From assembly GCF_034047335.1 (NCBI RefSeq), contig NZ_CP139137.1, positions 1,488,001-1,552,000 on the forward strand: DNA of 64,000 bases, read 5' to 3'. Made by a program: the position numbers and the translations under genes. Shown piece after piece: positions 59,777-64,000 of this stretch; the stretch's first letter is position 1, and each line of letters begins with the position of its first letter. The notes under the pieces were generated by a model, which ran no database searches, was not told the origin of the DNA, and saw only the letters and a list, made by a program, of their open reading frames with translations. This DNA is from Chryseobacterium sp. JJR-5R (GTDB taxonomy: Bacteria > Bacteroidota > Bacteroidia > Flavobacteriales > Weeksellaceae).

Positions 59777-59847
59777 CAAAAATAGAAATTTAATCGGCAG
59801 ATACAGAATTTATTTAGAACAAATTAAAATAAATGATAAAAATCATT
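59777..59847 (-). promoter_or_regulatory. promoter and operator motifs of the DUF4876/peroxidase operon
   Basis: Minus strand TATTTTTG (59784-59777) has CTG at exactly 19 nt (59806-59804), one base from the consensus. Just upstream lies TTTATTTAGAACAAAT (59809-59824, read on +), nearly identical to the 16-mer before the siderophore receptor. Further up, AATGAT-AAAA-ATCATT (59832-59847) is a perfect palindrome reminiscent of a Fur half-site pair. Control by a metalloregulator is plausible but inferred. Confidence 0.5.
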
Positions 59848-59849
59848 GC

Positions 59850-60772
59850 TGATGGATGGTTCAGGATGATCAGATAAAAATAAACCATGCAGATTCAGCT
59901 GTTTTAATCAATACATGTTATAAAATGAATTTTTAAGGGATCTGATTTTATTTTCAATATAAATAATGCTGTTTCATCGTTAAGAAATTGTTTGTTTAAG
60001 GATGAAATTTCAAAATTATCTTTTTACCATTTATTTGAAGGATATATCCATCAATCAATACAATACAGAGCCATGATTATGATTAAATTTTTTTTAAAAT
60101 CAGTTAGAAGAACTGGATTGGTTAGAAGCCAGGAAGTTACAGTAAAGTTTTATTGTTTTTGTTTAAGCAGTATCGTGTAATTATGGGAATCCTCAAACAG
60201 CTGCATATTAAAATCAGATTGTTCAGCTCATCAAAGAAATGAAGGAATGGCATGAGATATTTGGGAGCTGAAAATCAGGCTTGAATCCGGAACATACAAT
60301 GTAAGACAGACAAAAGAAAAATCTGGTAATATAAATTCGTAGCCATACTAAGGAAGACAGTCTACCAGTTATCTTAAAGTAAAATCCCCGACAGAAGCCG
60401 GGGATTTTATTTTCAAAAATATTAAAGTGATTGGTATTATATGATGTGCAATTAATATGCCACACATAATTTGTTTTGGTATATCTGAAATAATTTGAGC
60501 GCAGTGGAGTTTTAAAAACGTCAATCCGCCTGCTTTAACAATGTAAAGTTATAATTCTTAAACAGGCCCTGAACTATTCATTAAACTATTTATTCAGGGA
60601 ACTAAGATCTCAGCGCATAATATTTCTCAGCTTTAAACCAGTAGAATAAAACAATCCTAAAATATATTTTAAAGTCAGGAACCTTGAAAATGAACAAAAA
60701 TGGAATTGTGAATTAATGTAATAATACGGATATAGTGTGCAGAAATTTTAAAAGATGAAAATATTTCTGTAC
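59850..60772. other. long intergenic region with possible remnant and orphan hairpins
   Basis: No complete gene is supported across more than 900 bp. At 60183 an ATG opens MGILKQLHIK and, after one apparent base deletion in an A run near 60211, continues NQIVQLIKEMKEWHEIFGS to a stop near 60268: a possible frameshifted small-protein remnant. A perfect terminator-like hairpin follows at 60381-60408. Another inverted repeat, CCCTGAA/TTCAGGG, is at 60567-60599. The remaining open frames have no coding character. Confidence 0.4.
60381..60413 (+). terminator. orphan rho-independent terminator
   Basis: AAAATCCCCG (60381-60390) pairs perfectly with CGGGGATTTT (60399-60408), loop 8 nt, followed by ATTTT. 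There is no intact gene directly upstream on either strand, only the possible remnant near 60183, so it may mark a lost or tiny transcription unit such as a small RNA. Confidence 0.65.
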
Positions 60773-61213
60773 CTATCGGACAAGAGACCAGATTAAGACA
60801 CCAATTCCCGCGTAGGCAATGATGGTAATAATATCCGCTATAGGCTGTGAAAAGCGTTTTTCTGCAATTTTTTCGCCATTGATCTGGTTCTTATGGAATT
60901 TCAGTGTTTTTTCAGGATGATGGACCGGGTGTGCAACCAGGCTGTCGCCTTCCCATCTGTCCACTATTATTTTGTACGACCTGCCGTCAGCATTGATTCT
61001 AAAATTTTTGCCGGCTGCAAGTTTCTCTGTGACATTAATAGGAGCGGGCGTTTGTTGTACGTTCAGATTCGGCGGATTATTATTGGCAGGCGTTCTGTTG
61101 TTTTTAGATGCCTGTTTATTGTCACCTGCCGGATCTGCCTGTTTTTTTACCTGATACGTATAGCAGCTGCTGAGAGAAAATAATATAATAATGAGGTAGA
61201 GATTCTTTTGCAT
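60773..61213 (-). CDS. small lipoprotein with C-terminal membrane helix
   Basis: A 146-residue protein: the signal MQKNLYLIIILFSLSSC gives a lipobox at Cys17. A Lys/Asn/Pro-rich linker (KQADPAGDNKQASKNNRTPA) follows. A small folded part has KNFRINADGRSYKIIVDRWE, and a C-terminal hydrophobic helix (ADIITIIAYAGIGVLIWSLV) ends in Arg. The combination of lipid anchor and terminal TM helix is seen in many Bacteroidota small lipoproteins of unknown role. Stand-alone gene. Confidence 0.65.
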   Translation of the reverse strand: MQKNLYLIIILFSLSSCYTYQVKKQADPAGDNKQASKNNRTPANNNPPNLNVQQTPAPINVTEKLAAGKNFRINADGRSYKIIVDRWEGDSLVAHPVHHPEKTLKFHKNQINGEKIAEKRFSQPIADIITIIAYAGIGVLIWSLVR

Positions 61214-61469
61214 GGGCCAAATTTAAGAATTAAACGGAATATTTAATATTTTCTTTTAAAAGATGCCGTTTTTTCCTGTTCAGTTGTCTGTTGTCCGGAT
61301 ATCATGTTCTGTATAGTCCAATTAAAACGATTACCTTGAAAATCTGCATTATTTACCCAAAATACTTCTGAATTGTGCCGGCAGGCTTAACGGCTTCATC
61401 CAAACGTTTTAAACAGTTGGCAAAAATTGTGTTGCTTTTCTTTTAAGGTTAAAAGAAGAACGATTTACT

Positions 61470-61477
61470 TATATTTG
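61470..61477 (+). promoter_or_regulatory. -7 promoter element of the PIG-L gene
   Basis: TATATTTG fits TAnnTTTG and lies 19 nt before the ATG at 61497, giving a short leader. I see no clear TTG 17-23 nt upstream. Nothing else is visible in the 61214-61469 gap. Confidence 0.45.
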
Positions 61478-61496
61478 TCCCGCAAAGCAGATTCAA

Positions 61497-64000
61497 ATGT
61501 TCAAAAAATTTATCATTGTATTTATTCTTGGCTTCTTTACGGTTTTTTGTCCGGCCCAGCAGGTCCGGCCCTCAAAATCAGCAGAAATTTACCGCGAACT
61601 CAAAACCCTTAAACATATTCCTAAAGTGTTATACCTGGCGGCTCATCCCGATGATGAAAATACGGGATTGCTCTCTTGGCTGATCAATGACCGGAATGTA
61701 GAGACGGGTTATCTGTCATTAACCAGAGGTGATGGAGGACAGAATTTACTGGGAACCGAACAGGGAGCTGCCTTGGGATTGATCAGGACGCATGAGCTTT
61801 TGGAGGCGAGAAAGTTAGACGGCGCCCAACAGTTTTTTACCCGGGCAATTGATTTCGGGTTCTCTAAAAATACCACCGATACTTTTAAACAGTGGGATGA
61901 AAACAGCATTACCGCGGATGTGGTCTGGGTCATCCGTACCTTCCGTCCGGATGTGATCATCTGCCGTTTTCCGCCTACGGCTGCGGCAGGCCACGGACAG
62001 CATGCGGCTTCGGCGGTGGTAGCGGAAAAAGCTTTCAAGCTGGCAGGCGATAAAAATGCTTTCCCGGATCAACTGAAATATATTAAGGTCTGGCAGCCCA
62101 AACGCATATTGTGGAATACGTTCCGGTTTGGCGCAGTTAATACAACAGCCGAAAACCAGATGAAAGTTACGGTAGGGCAATATGATGCGCAACTGGGAAT
62201 GGGCTATGGTGAACTGGCAGGATTAAGCAGAAGCTTACACAAAAGCCAGGGCGCGGGAACCCAGTCGGTAGCCGGGATCAGAACGGAATATTTTACCCAT
62301 GTGGCCGGCGAACCCGCGAAAGGAACCCTTTTTGACGGAGTCGTAAAAACCTGGTCTGCAAAAGGAAACTCCGATATCGACCAATCTTTAGACAAAATTA
62401 TTTCCGCTTTCAATTTCAATAACCCAAACCTTAGTTTGCCTGCTTTACTTGCTTTGCGGAAAAAGTTGATGGCGATACAGGATCCGGAACTTAAAAAAGA
62501 TAAAATCAAATCGCTGGATCAGATCATTCTGAGTTGCGCCGGGTTTATGGGCGAAGTGGTGACCAACCAAGCTGAAGCCGTGGCCGGAAATGCATACAAT
62601 TTCAAATTAAACCTGATTGCAAGAGCTGAAAACCCGGTTGTTGTGGAAAACGTAAAATGGCTGAACCAGTCGGAAAGCGTCAACAGGAAACTGTCCAGAG
62701 ATTCTTTAATTACCATTCAGCATGATATTCAGATTCCTGCTGATGCCGCACTTACGGAACCGTACTGGCTGGCAAAGCCGGCGGTGAATGCGGCAACTTT
62801 CGCTGTTCCCAATGATACGTTGATCGGTTTGCCTGAAGCGGAATCACCGTTGAATGTTGTACTTGATTTAAAAATCGGCTTGGAAAAGTTGCGGGTAAAG
62901 CTTCCTTTATCGTTCAAGAAACTGGACCCGGTGCGCGGCGATGTGGTGGAAGCCCTTCGTATTGTTCCGGCCCTGGAACTGAAATTTACGCAGCCGCTTT
63001 ATCTGGTAAAAGAAAATGAAGATTTGCATCTGAACTTAAATATTAAAGTCAATTCAAACAAAGCTTTTGGGAACGGCAAGCTGAACCTGATGTACAACGG
63101 CGAACGTTTGGGCGGCGCTGATGTCAGTTCAATCAACGGAAAAGATATAACAGTCGATTGCGTTATTACAAAAAACAAGCTTGTTTCGATACCATCCAGC
63201 CGTCTGCAGTTGGATGCTGATTTTGTTGCAGACGGAGTAACCTATAATAAAAAACAGGTACTGATCCAGTACCCGCATCTGCCTTCCTTACAGTATTTTG
63301 CGCCGGCAACGATCGCCGTCATGAAAGGCGATATCCGGGCGACGGTTAAAAAAGTAGGATATATCCAGGGAGCGGGCGATTTTATTCCTGAGTTCCTGCG
63401 CATGGCCGGTATCCAGGTGGATGTTTTGAAAGACGAAGATTTTTATGGCAATGCAGATGCATCAGGCGGAAACGGTAGTCAGAACAGATTATCGCAATAC
63501 GATGCCATTGTCCTGGGAATCCGGGCAAATAATACGGAGAAAAAGCTGGGCCGCTGGATGCCTTTTTTATGGACTTATGTAAAAGCCGGCGGAAACCTGT
63601 TGATGCAGTACAACACCAACCAGGACGCGATGGTGAGTCAGTTGGGCATGTACCCATTCAACATTGCCAATAAGCGGGTTACTGAAGAAAATGCCACGGT
63701 GACCTTTTTAAATCCCAACCATAAACTGCTGAACTTCCCGAACAAGATTACAGCCGATGATTTCAAAGGCTGGGTGCAGGAGCGCGGCGCCTACTTCCCG
63801 GACCAATGGGATGCGGCTTACGAACCGCTTTTTGAAATGCACGACACCGGTGAAGAGCCGCTGCAGGGATCTACTTTATATACGAAATATGGCAAAGGGA
63901 ATTTTATTTATACGCCTTTGTCCTTTTTCAGGCAGCTGCCTGCAGGAAATGTAGGGGCGGCCCTTTTGTTCCTGAATTTTTTATCGGCACAGAAAAACTG
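61497..64000 (+). CDS. PIG-L family deacetylase, secreted, 3' end cut by window edge
   Basis: The frame is open from ATG 61497 to the window end (834 codons seen). A signal peptide (MFKKFIIVFILGFFTVFCPA) leads to a PIG-L/LmbE deacetylase domain: VLYLAAHPDDENTGLLSWLI with the metal-binding HPDD, SLTRGDGGQNLLGTEQGAA, and the second zinc ligand region TAAAGHGQHAASAVVAEKAF. A long middle beta-rich region follows, then a ThuA/GATase-like C-terminal domain (FIPEFLRMAGIQVDVLKDED, YDAIVLGIRANNTE, YVKAGGNLLMQYNTNQ). The family removes N-acetyl groups from GlcNAc-type sugars. The two-domain build is typical of Bacteroidota members. A -7 element TATATTTG (61470-61477) precedes it. Confidence 0.93.
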   Translation, partial: MFKKFIIVFILGFFTVFCPAQQVRPSKSAEIYRELKTLKHIPKVLYLAAHPDDENTGLLSWLINDRNVETGYLSLTRGDGGQNLLGTEQGAALGLIRTHELLEARKLDGAQQFFTRAIDFGFSKNTTDTFKQWDENSITADVVWVIRTFRPDVIICRFPPTAAAGHGQHAASAVVAEKAFKLAGDKNAFPDQLKYIKVWQPKRILWNTFRFGAVNTTAENQMKVTVGQYDAQLGMGYGELAGLSRSLHKSQGAGTQSVAGIRTEYFTHVAGEPAKGTLFDGVVKTWSAKGNSDIDQSLDKIISAFNFNNPNLSLPALLALRKKLMAIQDPELKKDKIKSLDQIILSCAGFMGEVVTNQAEAVAGNAYNFKLNLIARAENPVVVENVKWLNQSESVNRKLSRDSLITIQHDIQIPADAALTEPYWLAKPAVNAATFAVPNDTLIGLPEAESPLNVVLDLKIGLEKLRVKLPLSFKKLDPVRGDVVEALRIVPALELKFTQPLYLVKENEDLHLNLNIKVNSNKAFGNGKLNLMYNGERLGGADVSSINGKDITVDCVITKNKLVSIPSSRLQLDADFVADGVTYNKKQVLIQYPHLPSLQYFAPATIAVMKGDIRATVKKVGYIQGAGDFIPEFLRMAGIQVDVLKDEDFYGNADASGGNGSQNRLSQYDAIVLGIRANNTEKKLGRWMPFLWTYVKAGGNLLMQYNTNQDAMVSQLGMYPFNIANKRVTEENATVTFLNPNHKLLNFPNKITADDFKGWVQERGAYFPDQWDAAYEPLFEMHDTGEEPLQGSTLYTKYGKGNFIYTPLSFFRQLPAGNVGAALLFLNFLSAQKN

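Noticed and set aside
60223..60465. 80-codon minus-strand frame
   Set aside because: It runs through the perfect terminator hairpin and has no coding character.

Overview
The window looks like a chromosomal segment of a Flavobacteriia bacterium, most likely Chryseobacterium or a close relative in the Weeksellaceae. The evidence is family content: a GLPGLI-family secreted protein, the gliding ABC ATPase GldA, a GG-leader peptide beginning MKKLQKLTKSELK, DUF4876, and TonB-dependent receptors. Start codons lack Shine-Dalgarno sequences, and several promoters fit the Bacteroidota pattern TTG-N17-23-TAnnTTTG. I see no tRNA, rRNA, CRISPR array, insertion sequence, prophage or replication origin.

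Layout. 1-4014: a partial GLPGLI gene, a divergent HxlR regulator/Old Yellow Enzyme pair separated by repeated GTTAC motifs, and a small Cys-rich GG-leader peptide downstream of a secreted papain-like protease. 4379-8669: an ECF sigma factor, a membrane protein carrying a TonB-plug-like domain, a decayed secreted-protein gene, and a VWA lipoprotein with thrombospondin type-3 repeats. 8737-13001: a GbsR-type regulator with a promoter/operator, then a compact run of small membrane proteins, two micro-ORFs, a DCC (DUF393) protein, an SRPBCC protein with no ATG/GTG/TTG start near its N-terminus, and a TIGR01777 epimerase. A second copy of the GbsR operator precedes this run.

13121-18651: glycan use (GH29 fucosidase coupled to a GH3/PA14 enzyme, then a sorbosone-dehydrogenase-like lipoprotein). 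19009-24630: lpdA, a bacterial PH-domain protein, a patatin, gldA and secreted unknowns. 25380-28750: three overlapping genes (glycosyltransferase, UDP-galactopyranose mutase, GH-A glycosidase). 29114-35210: a universal stress protein and sbcDC. 35690-39828: a signalling locus with a decayed PAS/histidine kinase, a single-domain response regulator and an intact multi-PAS kinase.

40253-49449: two small secreted proteins, a PlsC-type acyltransferase, an iron-uptake module (siderophore receptor, LTxxQ-repeat lipoprotein, PepSY membrane protein), and a DUF3800 gene followed by a degenerate copy of its own 3' end. 49739-52831: a 1030-residue protein I cannot assign. 53050-59746: an operon of TonB receptor, DUF4876 lipoprotein, outer-membrane barrel and di-haem peroxidase. 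The two receptor operons share a 16-bp upstream motif, TTTATTTAGAAYAAAT, suggesting joint control, probably by metal. The window ends in a secreted PIG-L deacetylase that runs off the right edge.

The strongest candidates for something undescribed are the protease/GG-peptide pair, the GbsR regulon with its micro-ORFs and start-less SRPBCC gene, the DUF4876/peroxidase operon, the 1030-residue protein, and the DUF3800 locus. All functions are read from sequence by eye; no database search was run.
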